A DNA stretch of 64,000 nt from Pseudomonas wadenswilerensis (GTDB lineage Bacteria > Pseudomonadota > Gammaproteobacteria > Pseudomonadales > Pseudomonadaceae): positions 372,001 through 436,000 of the forward strand of contig NZ_UIDD01000010.1 in NCBI RefSeq assembly GCF_900497695.1, written 5' to 3'. Shown one piece after another: positions 1-8,076 of this stretch; position 1 is the first letter of the stretch, and the number at the start of each line of letters is the position of its first letter. Below the pieces are notes generated by a model, which made no database searches, was not told the origin of the DNA, and was given only the letters and a program-made list of their open reading frames with translations. The translations under genes and the position numbers were made by a program.

Positions 1-236
1 CCGCTGGCCGGGTCCTGCTTGGCCAGGCCTTCCTTGACCAGGCTCTGCAGATAGCGGTGGGCGGTCGAGCCGCCGGTAGCGGTGCGCCGAGCGACCTCCC
101 CCAGCGCCAACTCACTCTCGGCATTGGCCAGGACCTGGAGAAAACGCACCGCGATCGACACCGACTGAATAGTGCCGGAGCGCTTTTCCGGGGCTGCTTG
201 CGCTTCTTCGTCCAGGGCGGTCATCTCATTGTTCAA
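1..236 (-). CDS. IclR-family transcriptional regulator, N-terminal part (gene runs off the left edge)
   Basis: Only about the first 78 residues lie in the window. The leftward frame reads through SGTIQSVSIAVRFLQVLAN, then GEVARRTATGGSTAHRYLQ, which is the winged helix-turn-helix pattern of IclR regulators; the effector-binding domain is outside the window. I chose a TTG start at 236 because GGAGAG stands 7 bases upstream. An in-frame ATG at 224 is the alternative. It is divergent from the TonB receptor gene, so it probably controls that gene and the monooxygenase behind it. The family is clear, but the ligand cannot be inferred. Confidence 0.8.
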   Translation of the reverse strand, partial: MNNEMTALDEEAQAAPEKRSGTIQSVSIAVRFLQVLANAESELALGEVARRTATGGSTAHRYLQSLVKEGLAKQDPAS

Positions 237-311
237 TTGTTCGCTCTCCTCGCCGGCGCACACGGTCGCGCTTGTTGGCGGCCATGATACCGATTCCATG
301 AACCTGTACCT

Positions 312-329
312 ATTCCCATTTTGCGGAAT
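312..329. promoter_or_regulatory. Inverted repeat in the IclR / TonB-receptor divergent promoter region
   Basis: ATTCC, eight bases, then GGAAT form an 18-bp palindrome in the 170-bp gap between the divergent regulator and receptor genes. IclR proteins typically bind short palindromes of this kind in shared promoters. The operator assignment is inference from position and symmetry; no -35/-10 pair was assigned with confidence. Confidence 0.4.
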
Positions 330-406
330 GAATTCTTTATTGAGGAACGCAATGGCACCATGCTACCCTCGAACAGGAAAGAGGATCATTCTCATTTGGG
401 GGCATC

Positions 407-2494
407 TTGAAGGCACATCCACACCGCACACTGCGCCAAGGCTTTAGTGTGTTGACACTCTCGACATTGCTGGCATCGCCTTACGCCTTTGGACAATCCG
501 TCGTCACTACCCACAAGCAGAGCGTTGTTTTCGAGCCGATCATCGTCACCGGCGAAAAGCTCGAACGCGACCTGAAAGACACGGCCTCTTCCGTATCGAT
601 CAAGACCGCCAAGGAGATCGACAAGGAAAAGAGCGGCAGCGCGTCGGTGTCGGAAGTGCTCAATGATGTACCCAACGTGATCTACACCGACTCGGTGGGC
701 GCGCCGATCATTCGCGGCCAGGACACCCAGGGCCCGAACAATGGCCAGAACGTGTTCTGGGGTGGCACCGTGCCGCGGGCGACGATCAACCTCGACGGCC
801 ATTACCTGAACTACAACGAGATGTTCTTCGGTGCCACCTCGGTCTGGGACGTGGACAGCATCGAAGTGTTCCGTGGTCCACAGACCACCTCGCAAGGGGC
901 CAACGCCATTGCCGGTGCGATCATCGTCAACACCAAGGATCCGACCTTCACTCCGCAGGCGGCCTACCAGACCGAGATCGGCAGCTACGATGCCAAGCGC
1001 AGCTCGGTTGCCATTTCCGGCCCGCTGATGGGCAATGAACTGGCCGGACGCCTGGCGGTGGACTACTCGGCGCGCGACACTTTCATCGACTACGACAATC
1101 CGAAATTCCAACCCGGCAAGACCGACCAGAATTTCCGTGCCGTCAATGCCCGGGCCAAGCTGCTGTGGGTGCCTGAGTCACTGCCGGGGCTTGAGGCCAA
1201 ATACACCTTCTCGCACAACGATAGCAATCGCCCGACCCAGGAAGCGGCCTCGGCGCCCTTTCACAAGCTCGACCACGACACCACCACCATGCCCAGCTGG
1301 GAGCAAGACACCAACACCAGCGTGCTGGATGTCAGCTATGACTTCGACAACGGCATCAAGCTGTTCAACCAGGCGCAGTATTCGCTGTCCAACGTGCAGC
1401 GGGTAACCGGCGTTGCCGGTGAAGGCGATGCCGATATCAAGCAGAAGAACGCCTCCAACGAATCGCGTATTACCTTTGGCGACGCGCTTGATACCGTCAG
1501 CGGCATGGGCGGCATCTACTATGCCCACACCAAGACCGACGAAACCCTGAACCTGCGCGGACTGTCGGCCTTCGATGACACCAAGGAAAACCTCGGCATC
1601 TTCGGCGAGCTGAACTATCGCCTGAGTGACCGCTGGACCCTGAGCACCGGCCTGCGCTATCAGCAGGATCACATCGAGCGCCAGGGCAATTCAGTGCTTG
1701 CGCCCACGGCACTGGACTACGGGAAAACCTTCTCCGCCCTACTGCCCAAGGTCTCGCTGGCCTTCGCCGCGACGCCGGACTGGACCGTCGGCGCCCTGGT
1801 CAGCCGCGGTTACAACCCTGGCGGTGTGTCACTCAACCTGACCACCCGGCAGTGGGCATACTTCAAGGAAGAGTCGATCTGGAACTATGAGCTGTTCAGC
1901 CGCGCCAACCTGCTCGACGACCGCCTGATCCTCAGTAGCAACCTGTTCTACATGGACTTCAAGGACGCCCAGTACAACATCCCGGTGGTGATCTCCCCGG
2001 GCGTCGCCCAGTCCTACACCATCAACGCGGAAAAGGCCCATGCCTATGGCCTGGAGCTGAGCGCCGACTACCGCGTCCTCGATAACCTGACCCTCAAGGC
2101 CAGCGCCGGTACCTTACGTACACGCATCGACAAGATCTCCAGCAACGCCGACTACCAGGCCAACGAGTTTGCCCGGTCGCCCGGTTACACCTTGAGCTTC
2201 GGCCCAAGCTGGGACATCACCGACAAGCTCAACTTCAACGTCCAGGTCCGTCACCTGGATGGCTATTACTCCGACACCGCCAACACCTCGTCCTACTCGG
2301 TCAAGCCCTACACCCTCACCGATGCGCGGATGAGTTATCAGTTCAACAAGCAGGTGCAGCTGTACGGCTACGTCAAGAACGTATTCGACGACCGCTCCCC
2401 CACCTACATGCAGCAGAACCGTGGCATTGGCGGCACCGAGGCGAGCATGACCCTGCCACGCATGGTTGGCGTCGGCGTCAAGGGCGCGTTCTGA
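407..2494 (+). CDS. TonB-dependent outer-membrane receptor
   Basis: The 695-residue protein has a signal peptide (about residues 1-29) and a TonB-box-like stretch near residue 43 (EPIIVTGEK). A plug domain follows, with the typical SIEVFRGPQTTSQGANAIAG segment, then a long beta barrel ending in phenylalanine, as outer-membrane barrels do. The start is TTG, preceded by a GGGG-rich ribosome-binding stretch; no better ATG lies nearby. It imports a ligand across the outer membrane using TonB-ExbBD energy. The next gene, 33 bases on, is a flavin monooxygenase. That suggests an organic nutrient (for example an organosulfur or chelator-like compound) rather than only a siderophore, but the substrate is unknown. 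Confidence 0.88.
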   Translation: MKAHPHRTLRQGFSVLTLSTLLASPYAFGQSVVTTHKQSVVFEPIIVTGEKLERDLKDTASSVSIKTAKEIDKEKSGSASVSEVLNDVPNVIYTDSVGAPIIRGQDTQGPNNGQNVFWGGTVPRATINLDGHYLNYNEMFFGATSVWDVDSIEVFRGPQTTSQGANAIAGAIIVNTKDPTFTPQAAYQTEIGSYDAKRSSVAISGPLMGNELAGRLAVDYSARDTFIDYDNPKFQPGKTDQNFRAVNARAKLLWVPESLPGLEAKYTFSHNDSNRPTQEAASAPFHKLDHDTTTMPSWEQDTNTSVLDVSYDFDNGIKLFNQAQYSLSNVQRVTGVAGEGDADIKQKNASNESRITFGDALDTVSGMGGIYYAHTKTDETLNLRGLSAFDDTKENLGIFGELNYRLSDRWTLSTGLRYQQDHIERQGNSVLAPTALDYGKTFSALLPKVSLAFAATPDWTVGALVSRGYNPGGVSLNLTTRQWAYFKEESIWNYELFSRANLLDDRLILSSNLFYMDFKDAQYNIPVVISPGVAQSYTINAEKAHAYGLELSADYRVLDNLTLKASAGTLRTRIDKISSNADYQANEFARSPGYTLSFGPSWDITDKLNFNVQVRHLDGYYSDTANTSSYSVKPYTLTDARMSYQFNKQVQLYGYVKNVFDDRSPTYMQQNRGIGGTEASMTLPRMVGVGVKGAF

Positions 2495-2527
2495 GCCGGT
2501 CTATAGATAACGAGGAGAACAGCAAGG

Positions 2528-3835
2528 ATGAGTACCCCCAAGCGCCTGCACATTGGCCTGTCACTGGCGCCTACCTGGCTGAGCGGCGATGGCTGGCGTC
2601 GTGACAACAGCAACATCGAAGGCATCTTCACCGCCGAGTTTGCGATCAATCTGGCCAAGCGCGCCGAAGCTGCGCACCTGGACTTTGTCTTTCGCCCCGA
2701 TGTACATGCCCTGGTGCCGGAGATGTTGGAAAGCGGCTCCGGGTTCGCCAGCCTGGACCCAAGCATTCTGTTGGCTGCGGTTGCCCAGCACACATCCAGG
2801 ATCGGCCTGGTCTCGACCGTATCGACCACCTTTTTGCCGCCTTATGTGGTCGCCCGTCAGTTGCAGTCATTGAACTGGATCAGCAAGGGCCGGGTTGGCT
2901 GGAACATCGTCACCGCGCTGCAAGGCCATGAGAACTTCGGCCTGACGGCGATGCCCAGTGCCGATGAACGTTATGAGCGGGCTGCGGAGTTCACCCGGGT
3001 AGTGCACCAACTGTGGGAAAGCTTCCCCAGCAATGCGCTGAAACTGGATCGCAGCACTGGCCGCTATGCCGACGCCTCACAGGTTCGCCCCATCGACCAC
3101 GCCGGCACTCACCTGAAGGTCAAGGGTCCGCTCAACCTGCCGATGTACGCCAACACGCGAATCCCGTTGGTGCAAGCCGGCGCCTCGGACTCGGGTCGTG
3201 ACTTTGCCGCTGCGGTTGCCGACCTGGTGTTTGCACCGACACCGGATATCGAAGCCGCGCTCGACCTGCGCCGCGATCTGTCCCGTCGCGCGGAAAAACA
3301 CGGCCGCTGCCCCGCCGACATTCGTCTACTGCCCGACCTGAGCCTGTACCTGGCCGACACCCGCGAGCAGGCCCGCGAGCTGTTCATGCAAACCCACGCG
3401 CGCATCGACAAGCCGCGCAAGTTTGCCTCGATCAAGGAGATGATCGGGATCGACCTCAGTGAATGGCCAGAGGACCGGCCGATCACCCGCGATGACCTGC
3501 CGCCACCCGCAAGCAATCCCAACAGCCGCACCCACACCAATCTGCTGCGGCGCCTGGTCGAACGTGAATCGCTGCGGGTCAGTGAGTTGTTGCTGCGTCC
3601 GGAGGTGATCTCCGCTGCGCACTGGCAAGTGATCGGTACGGTGGACGATGCGCTCGAGAGTATCGTCGAGTGGGCTGCGGCCGGGGCAATCGATGGCTTT
3701 ATCGCAGCGCCCGGTGGCTCGGTGGAGTCGGTGCATCTGTTTCTTGAGCAGGTGATGCCGCGCCTGGTGCAGGCCGGGTTGTTCCGCGAGGGCTATAGCG
3801 GCTCGACCTTTATCGAACACCTCACAGAGCAATAA
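2528..3835 (+). CDS. LLM-class flavin-dependent monooxygenase, NtaA/SnaA/DszA/DmoA type
   Basis: The 435-residue protein matches the FMN-dependent, two-component monooxygenases of the nitrilotriacetate / dibenzothiophene-sulfone / dimethylsulfide group. Features seen are a TIM-barrel start (LHIGLSLAPTWL), the SLDPSILLAAVAQHTSRIGL core, the GRVGWNIVTALQGHENFGL flavin-site segment and a late insertion rich in RDDLPPP. Such enzymes need a separate flavin reductase, and none is present here. GAGGAG lies ahead of the ATG. It follows the receptor by 33 bases and is very probably cotranscribed with it. The substrate is not predictable from sequence; the family assignment is firm. Confidence 0.87.
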   Translation: MSTPKRLHIGLSLAPTWLSGDGWRRDNSNIEGIFTAEFAINLAKRAEAAHLDFVFRPDVHALVPEMLESGSGFASLDPSILLAAVAQHTSRIGLVSTVSTTFLPPYVVARQLQSLNWISKGRVGWNIVTALQGHENFGLTAMPSADERYERAAEFTRVVHQLWESFPSNALKLDRSTGRYADASQVRPIDHAGTHLKVKGPLNLPMYANTRIPLVQAGASDSGRDFAAAVADLVFAPTPDIEAALDLRRDLSRRAEKHGRCPADIRLLPDLSLYLADTREQARELFMQTHARIDKPRKFASIKEMIGIDLSEWPEDRPITRDDLPPPASNPNSRTHTNLLRRLVERESLRVSELLLRPEVISAAHWQVIGTVDDALESIVEWAAAGAIDGFIAAPGGSVESVHLFLEQVMPRLVQAGLFREGYSGSTFIEHLTEQ

Positions 3836-3844
3836 ACGCCAGGC

Positions 3845-3879
3845 AAAAAAAAACACCCCTCGCGAGGGGTGTTTTTTTG
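3845..3879. terminator. Bidirectional intrinsic terminator between the monooxygenase gene and mgtE
   Basis: A perfect 20-bp palindrome (core CACCCCTCGCGAGGGGTG) is flanked by an A-run on the left and a T-run on the right. It can therefore end transcription of the rightward monooxygenase gene and the leftward mgtE gene. Confidence 0.9.
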
Positions 3880-3891
3880 TCCGATGGCCGC

Positions 3892-5334
3892 TCAGAGTAG
3901 GAAGATAGTGGCAAGGCCCAGGAAGATGAAAAAGCCCCCACTGTCGGTCACGGCCGTGATCATCACGCTGGAGCCCATCGCCGGATCGCGGCCCAGGCGT
4001 ACCAGGGTCATGGGGATCAACACCCCCATCAGCGCCGCCAGCAACAGGTTGAGGGTCATGGCGCCGGTCATCACCACGCCGAGCGACCAGCTGTCATACA
4101 GCAGGAAGGCAACCACACCGATCACCCCACCCCAGATCAGGCCGTTGATCAACGACACCGCCAGCTCCTTGCGCATCAACCGCGAGGTGTTGCCGGGGCT
4201 GACCTGGTCCAGGGCCATGGCGCGCACGATCATGGTGATGGTCTGGTTACCGGAGTTGCCGCCGATACCGGCAACGATCGGCATCAGCGCCGCCAGTGCC
4301 ACCAGCTTTTCAATCGAGCCTTCGAACAGGCCGATAACCCGCGAGGCGACGAAGGCGGTGATCAGGTTGATCGCCAGCCACGCCCAGCGGTTACGCAGCG
4401 AGCGCCAGACCGAGGCGAAGATGTCTTCTTCTTCGCGCAGACCGGCCATGCTCAGCACTTCGCTTTCGCTCTCTTCACGGATCAGGTCGACCATCTCGTC
4501 GATGGTCAGACGGCCGATCAGACGATCGCTCTTGTCCACCACCGGGGCGGAAATCAGGTCGTAACGCTCGAACGCCTGAGCGGCATCGTAGGCGTCTTCG
4601 TCCGGATGGAAGCTCACCGGGTCGCTGGCCATGACCTCGGCGACTTTCTTCTCCGGGTCGTTGACCAGTAAACGCTTGATCGGCAGCACGCCCTTGAGGA
4701 TGCCGTCGTAATCGACCACGAAGAGTTTGTCGGTGTGGCCTGGCAGCTCCTTGAGACGGCGCAGGTAGCGCAAGACCACTTCGAGGCTGACGTCTTCGCG
4801 GATGGTGACCATCTCGAAGTCCATCAGCGCACCGACCTGATCCTCGTCGTAGCTCAGGGCCGAACGGACACGTTCGCGCTGCTGGGCATCGAGGCTTTCC
4901 ATCAGCTCGTGGACAACGTCACGGGGCAGCTCTGGCGCCAGGTCGGCCAGTTCGTCGGCGTCCATTTCCTTGGCGGCGGCGAGCAGCTCGTGATCGTCCA
5001 TGTCGGCGATCAGGGTCTCACGGACCGAGTCGGACACTTCCAGGAGGATGTCACCGTCGCGCTCGGCCTTGACCAGTTGCCAGACGGTCAGACGATCGTC
5101 CAGCGGCAGGGCTTCGAGGATGTAGGCAACGTCAGCGGAGTGCAGGTCGTCGAGCTTGCGTTGCAGCTCGACCAGGTTCTGGCGGTGAACGAGGTTTTCT
5201 ACCAGGTCATGGTGATGACCTTCCTGACGGTGGGTCAGGTCTTCGACCACGCGTTGACGCTGCAACAGTTCGACCACCTGGGCCAGGCGATCCTGCAGGC
5301 TCTCTTGCGTCTTTTTTACTTCGATTTCAGTCAT
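3892..5334 (-). CDS. mgtE: Magnesium transporter MgtE
   Basis: The 480-residue protein has the usual MgtE order: an N-terminal helical domain (about 40-140), a pair of CBS domains (about 145-265) and five membrane helices from about residue 315. It carries the signature GIGGNSGNQT and the following region with MALDQV. Family members are Mg2+ channels of the inner membrane, gated by Mg2+ bound to the N and CBS domains. The start at 5334 was chosen because GGAG lies 7 bases upstream; the open frame extends ten codons further without a ribosome site. It shares a bidirectional terminator with the gene to its left. Confidence 0.95.
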   Translation of the reverse strand: MTEIEVKKTQESLQDRLAQVVELLQRQRVVEDLTHRQEGHHHDLVENLVHRQNLVELQRKLDDLHSADVAYILEALPLDDRLTVWQLVKAERDGDILLEVSDSVRETLIADMDDHELLAAAKEMDADELADLAPELPRDVVHELMESLDAQQRERVRSALSYDEDQVGALMDFEMVTIREDVSLEVVLRYLRRLKELPGHTDKLFVVDYDGILKGVLPIKRLLVNDPEKKVAEVMASDPVSFHPDEDAYDAAQAFERYDLISAPVVDKSDRLIGRLTIDEMVDLIREESESEVLSMAGLREEEDIFASVWRSLRNRWAWLAINLITAFVASRVIGLFEGSIEKLVALAALMPIVAGIGGNSGNQTITMIVRAMALDQVSPGNTSRLMRKELAVSLINGLIWGGVIGVVAFLLYDSWSLGVVMTGAMTLNLLLAALMGVLIPMTLVRLGRDPAMGSSVMITAVTDSGGFFIFLGLATIFLL

Positions 5335-5688
5335 AGGCGAACTCCACTCCCAGCAGCGGAGCACGCCGGGAGGATCAATCAGTCAATTCTTGATTGGCAA
5401 AACTTGCTATTGAGTAACTACTGGGTAAGTCCATGGTGGTATTCCACAAGCCCCGGCGGGGCTGACGGGCGCAATCATACACCGCTTGAGCTGTCTGGGT
5501 GCTGAAAAAATCGCGGCTATAACAATCGTTTGCGAGACATACTTGTGACAACGTATGCAGGCAACAGTGCGACGGCGGCAGCGCGAAAAAAAACACATCG
5601 GGGTCGGCAAAAAATAGCGCGGGGCAGGCACGGCAACGATGACAGTGTAGTCATCACGCCTTACCGGAAGATGAATGCCGGAAAGCAA
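5335..5688. other. Non-coding gap upstream of mgtE
   Basis: No gene is supported in this stretch. It contains a short hairpin (5450-5462, GCCCC GGC GGGGC) without a T-run and several A-rich tracts. It probably holds the mgtE promoter and leader. I looked for a recognisable Mg2+ riboswitch and could not identify one. Confidence 0.5.
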
Positions 5689-5714
5689 AAAGCCCGCCTT
5701 GGCAGGCGGGCTTT
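5685..5714 (-). terminator. Terminator of the tRNA-Arg gene cluster
   Basis: Read leftward this is AAAGCCCGCCT, a four-base loop, AGGCGGGCTTT, then further T residues. It lies 9 bases beyond the 3' end of the last tRNA-Arg gene and fits an intrinsic terminator for the tRNA transcript. Confidence 0.85.
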
Positions 5715-5722
5715 CTGTTGTA

Positions 5723-5799
5723 TGGTGCACTCAGGAGGATTCGAACCTCCGACCGCTCGGTTCGTAGCCGAGTACTCTATCCAGCTGAGCTATGAGTGC
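5723..5799 (-). tRNA. tRNA-Arg (anticodon ACG), copy 3 in transcription order
   Basis: The 77-nt cloverleaf includes an encoded CCA. The acceptor stem is GCACTCA/TGAGTGC, the anticodon arm is CTCGG-CTACGAA-CCGAG (anticodon ACG, normally edited to ICG), and the T arm contains GGTTCGAATCC. It is identical to the two copies to its right, with homologous spacers. Confidence 0.97.
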
Positions 5800-5875
5800 A
5801 AGTTGGCGCTTGATGGACCAGATCACCTCTGGTTACAGCTAAAGCAACTTTCAAACTGAAAACTGCTTTGATGTA

Positions 5876-5952
5876 TGGTGCACTCAGGAGGATTCGAACC
5901 TCCGACCGCTCGGTTCGTAGCCGAGTACTCTATCCAGCTGAGCTATGAGTGC
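5876..5952 (-). tRNA. tRNA-Arg (anticodon ACG), copy 2
   Basis: This has the same 77-nt sequence as the neighbouring copies, with CCA encoded and anticodon ACG. The spacer to the next copy is about 76 bases and similar between copies, which points to tandem duplication of a gene-plus-spacer unit. Confidence 0.97.
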
Positions 5953-6029
5953 AGGGTTGGCGCTTGATGGACCAGATCACCTCTGGTTGCAGCTGAAGCA
6001 GCATTCAAGTTGAAAACTGCTTCGTCGTA

Positions 6030-6106
6030 TGGTGCACTCAGGAGGATTCGAACCTCCGACCGCTCGGTTCGTAGCCGAGTACTCTATCCAGCTGAGCTAT
6101 GAGTGC
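6030..6106 (-). tRNA. tRNA-Arg (anticodon ACG), copy 1
   Basis: The 77-nt cloverleaf encodes CCA and has anticodon ACG. It is the first of three identical tandem tRNA-Arg genes downstream of tRNA-Ser on the leftward strand. Confidence 0.97.
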
Positions 6107-6215
6107 ATTTGTTACCGCGCATTATAGGCCGCTAAATCTTTTTAGCCAACCACTTTTTCGTTTAATTTCAACGACTTAGGCGATTCAGGCAGATTACAGC
6201 GTCCTACATGAATAA

Positions 6216-6306
6216 TGGCGGAGAAGGGGGGATTCGAACCCCCGATACCCTTGTGAGGTATACTCCCTTAGCAGGGGAGCGCCTTCGGCCACTCGGCCAC
6301 CTCTCC
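6216..6306 (-). tRNA. tRNA-Ser (anticodon GCT)
   Basis: This 91-nt class II tRNA has a long variable arm (TATACCTCACAAGGGTATC). The acceptor stem is GGAGAGG/CTTCTCC, the anticodon loop is CTGCTAA (anticodon GCT, reading AGC/AGT), and CCA is encoded. It lies 72 bases downstream of csrA on the same strand; a tRNA-Ser beside csrA is a conserved gammaproteobacterial arrangement. Confidence 0.97.
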
Positions 6307-6378
6307 GCAACACGGGGCGTATAATAACCAGACCCTTCCCCGTTTGCAAACTCTTTTTTGAAAAAAACTCGATAAAAA

Positions 6379-6567
6379 TTAATGGGTTGGTTCTTCGTCC
6401 TTCTCTTTCTTGATCCGCAGGTAGATTTCCTCACGGTGGACGGCCACTTCTTTAGGGGCGTTTACCCCTATCCGCACTTGGTTTCCTTTGACGCCGAGCA
6501 CGGTCACGGTGATTTCGCCGTCGCCAATGATCAGGCTCTCGGCGCACCGACGAGTCAGAATCAACAT
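6379..6567 (-). CDS. csrA: Carbon storage regulator CsrA / RsmA
   Basis: The 62-residue protein begins MLILTRRCAESLIIGD and contains VRIGVNAPKEVAVHREEIY, the full CsrA fold with the GVNAPKEVAVHR signature and the conserved Arg near residue 44. CsrA/RsmA dimers bind GGA motifs in mRNA leaders and repress secondary metabolism and biofilm genes in pseudomonads, under GacSA and small RNAs. The ATG at 6567 is chosen over an upstream in-frame start because GAGGAG sits 6 bases before it. It lies downstream of lysC and alaS on the same strand, the usual order in Pseudomonas. Confidence 0.97.
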   Translation of the reverse strand: MLILTRRCAESLIIGDGEITVTVLGVKGNQVRIGVNAPKEVAVHREEIYLRIKKEKDEEPTH

Positions 6568-6705
6568 AGCTTTCTCCTCACGCAATTCAGTTCAGGGATA
6601 ACAGTCTGCAAAAAAAAGGGCTTCAGCCTACAACCCGTGACGGCTGCTGACCTACGCCTAAGTATTGACTAGCGCGAGCAAAAGCACAGATTTCTCACAC
6701 CAGCC

Positions 6706-6737
6706 AGAAAAACGAAGGGCGCGGCCAAGCCGCGCCC
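6706..6737 (-). terminator. Intrinsic terminator after lysC
   Basis: Read leftward, GGGCGCGGC, a short loop and GCCGCGCCC are followed by TTCGTTTTT, 16 bases past the lysC stop. It would separate the alaS-lysC transcript from csrA. Confidence 0.85.
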
Positions 6738-6752
6738 CCAGAGGCAGCCGCC

Positions 6753-7247
6753 TTACTCGCCCTGTCGGGCCGGGGCGTCCAGCTCGAAAGCGGTGTGCAG
6801 GGCGCGCACCGCCAGTTCCAGGTACTTCTCTTCTATTACCACCGAGACCTTGATCTCGGAGGTGGAGATCATCTGGATGTTGATGCTCTCCTTGGCCAGC
6901 GCTTCGAACATGCGGCTGGCGACACCGGCGTGGGAACGCATGCCGACGCCGACGATCGAGACCTTGGCGATGTTGGTGTCACCGACCACTTCGCGGGCGT
7001 TGAGCTCGACGGCGGTCTTGTCCAGGACCTTGTGGGCCTTGTCGTAGTCGTTGCGGTGCACGGTGAAGGTGAAGTCGGTGGTGTTATCGTGCGAAACGTT
7101 CTGCACGATCATGTCGACTTCGATGTTCGCGGCACTGATAGGGCCGAGGATCTTGAAAGCAACGCCCGGGGTATCCGGTACGCCGCGGATGGTCAGCTTG
7201 GCTTCATCGCGGTTGAAGGCGATGCCGGAAATGATCGGCTGTTCCAT
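6753..7247 (-). CDS. Possible internally initiated aspartate kinase beta subunit
   Basis: Within lysC, an in-frame ATG at 7247 is preceded by AGAGGAATCC, a strong ribosome-binding site 6 bases away. The product would be 164 residues (starting MEQPIISGIAF), exactly the two ACT domains. Aspartate kinases of Bacillus, Corynebacterium and Thermus are alpha2-beta2, with the beta chain made this way from the same gene. The site is seen directly; its use in this organism is inference. Confidence 0.5.
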   Translation of the reverse strand: MEQPIISGIAFNRDEAKLTIRGVPDTPGVAFKILGPISAANIEVDMIVQNVSHDNTTDFTFTVHRNDYDKAHKVLDKTAVELNAREVVGDTNIAKVSIVGVGMRSHAGVASRMFEALAKESINIQMISTSEIKVSVVIEEKYLELAVRALHTAFELDAPARQGE

Positions 7248-7988
7248 GGATTCCTCTTCATCAATGGTAATGAGGGTACCCGGACCCTCCTGGAAGCTGT
7301 GCAGCACGCGCAGCGGGACGTTGTACTTGCCGGCAAACTCGACGGCGCGGATCTGCAGCACCTTGGAACCGAGGCTGGCCATTTCCAGCATCTCTTCGAA
7401 GGTGATCTTGTCCAGGCGCTGGGCCTGGGCCACCACGCGCGGGTCGGTGGTGTAGACACCATCGACATCGGTGTAGATCTGGCACTCGTCAGCCTTCAGC
7501 GCTGCCGCCAGGGCCACGCCGGTGGTGTCGGAGCCACCACGACCGAGGGTGGTGATGTTGCCGTGCTCGTCGACACCCTGGAAACCTGCGACCACGACCA
7601 CGCGGCCAGCCTTGAGGTCGCCGCGAATCTTCTGGTCGTCGATCTGCAGGATGCGCGCCTTGTTGTGCGCGCTGTCGGTGAGGATCCGCACCTGGTTACC
7701 TGTGTAGGACACCGCCGGAATACCACGCTTGATCAGGGCCATGGCCAGCAAGGCGATGGTCACCTGCTCGCCAGTGGAGACGATCACATCCAGTTCACGC
7801 GGAACCGGCTGATCGCTGATCTTCTTGGCCAGGTCGATCAGGCGATTGGTTTCGCCACTCATCGCCGACAGTACAACCACCAGGTCATCGCCGGCTTCAC
7901 GGAACTTCTTGACCTTGTCGGCAACCTGTTCGATTCGCTCGACTGTGCCGACCGAGGTACCGCCAAATTTCTGTACGATCAACGCCAT
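6753..7988 (-). CDS. lysC: Aspartate kinase (lysine-sensitive type)
   Basis: The 411-residue enzyme phosphorylates aspartate, the first step to lysine, threonine, methionine and diaminopimelate. The kinase domain opens with the KFGGTSVG motif (residues 7-14) and contains GRGGSDTT. Two ACT regulatory domains fill about residues 265-411 (NVSHDNTTDFTFTV; IGVGMRSHAGVASRMF), expected to bind Lys/Thr for feedback control. The start ATG has GAGGCGG upstream. An internal ATG at 7247 has a strong ribosome-binding site, which suggests a separate beta subunit (own entry). It lies 88 bases downstream of alaS. Confidence 0.96.
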   Translation of the reverse strand: MALIVQKFGGTSVGTVERIEQVADKVKKFREAGDDLVVVLSAMSGETNRLIDLAKKISDQPVPRELDVIVSTGEQVTIALLAMALIKRGIPAVSYTGNQVRILTDSAHNKARILQIDDQKIRGDLKAGRVVVVAGFQGVDEHGNITTLGRGGSDTTGVALAAALKADECQIYTDVDGVYTTDPRVVAQAQRLDKITFEEMLEMASLGSKVLQIRAVEFAGKYNVPLRVLHSFQEGPGTLITIDEEESMEQPIISGIAFNRDEAKLTIRGVPDTPGVAFKILGPISAANIEVDMIVQNVSHDNTTDFTFTVHRNDYDKAHKVLDKTAVELNAREVVGDTNIAKVSIVGVGMRSHAGVASRMFEALAKESINIQMISTSEIKVSVVIEEKYLELAVRALHTAFELDAPARQGE

Positions 7989-8076
7989 TTCAAAGCCGCC
8001 TCAGCCCATGAAGGGCACCCAATAAACATTCAAACGACGCCATGGCCCACCACTAGACGGCGGGCCGATGTACGCC

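Noticed and set aside
5335..5688. Mg2+ riboswitch ahead of mgtE
   Set aside because: I could not match any known Mg2+-sensing leader. The only clear hairpin is short and has no T-run.
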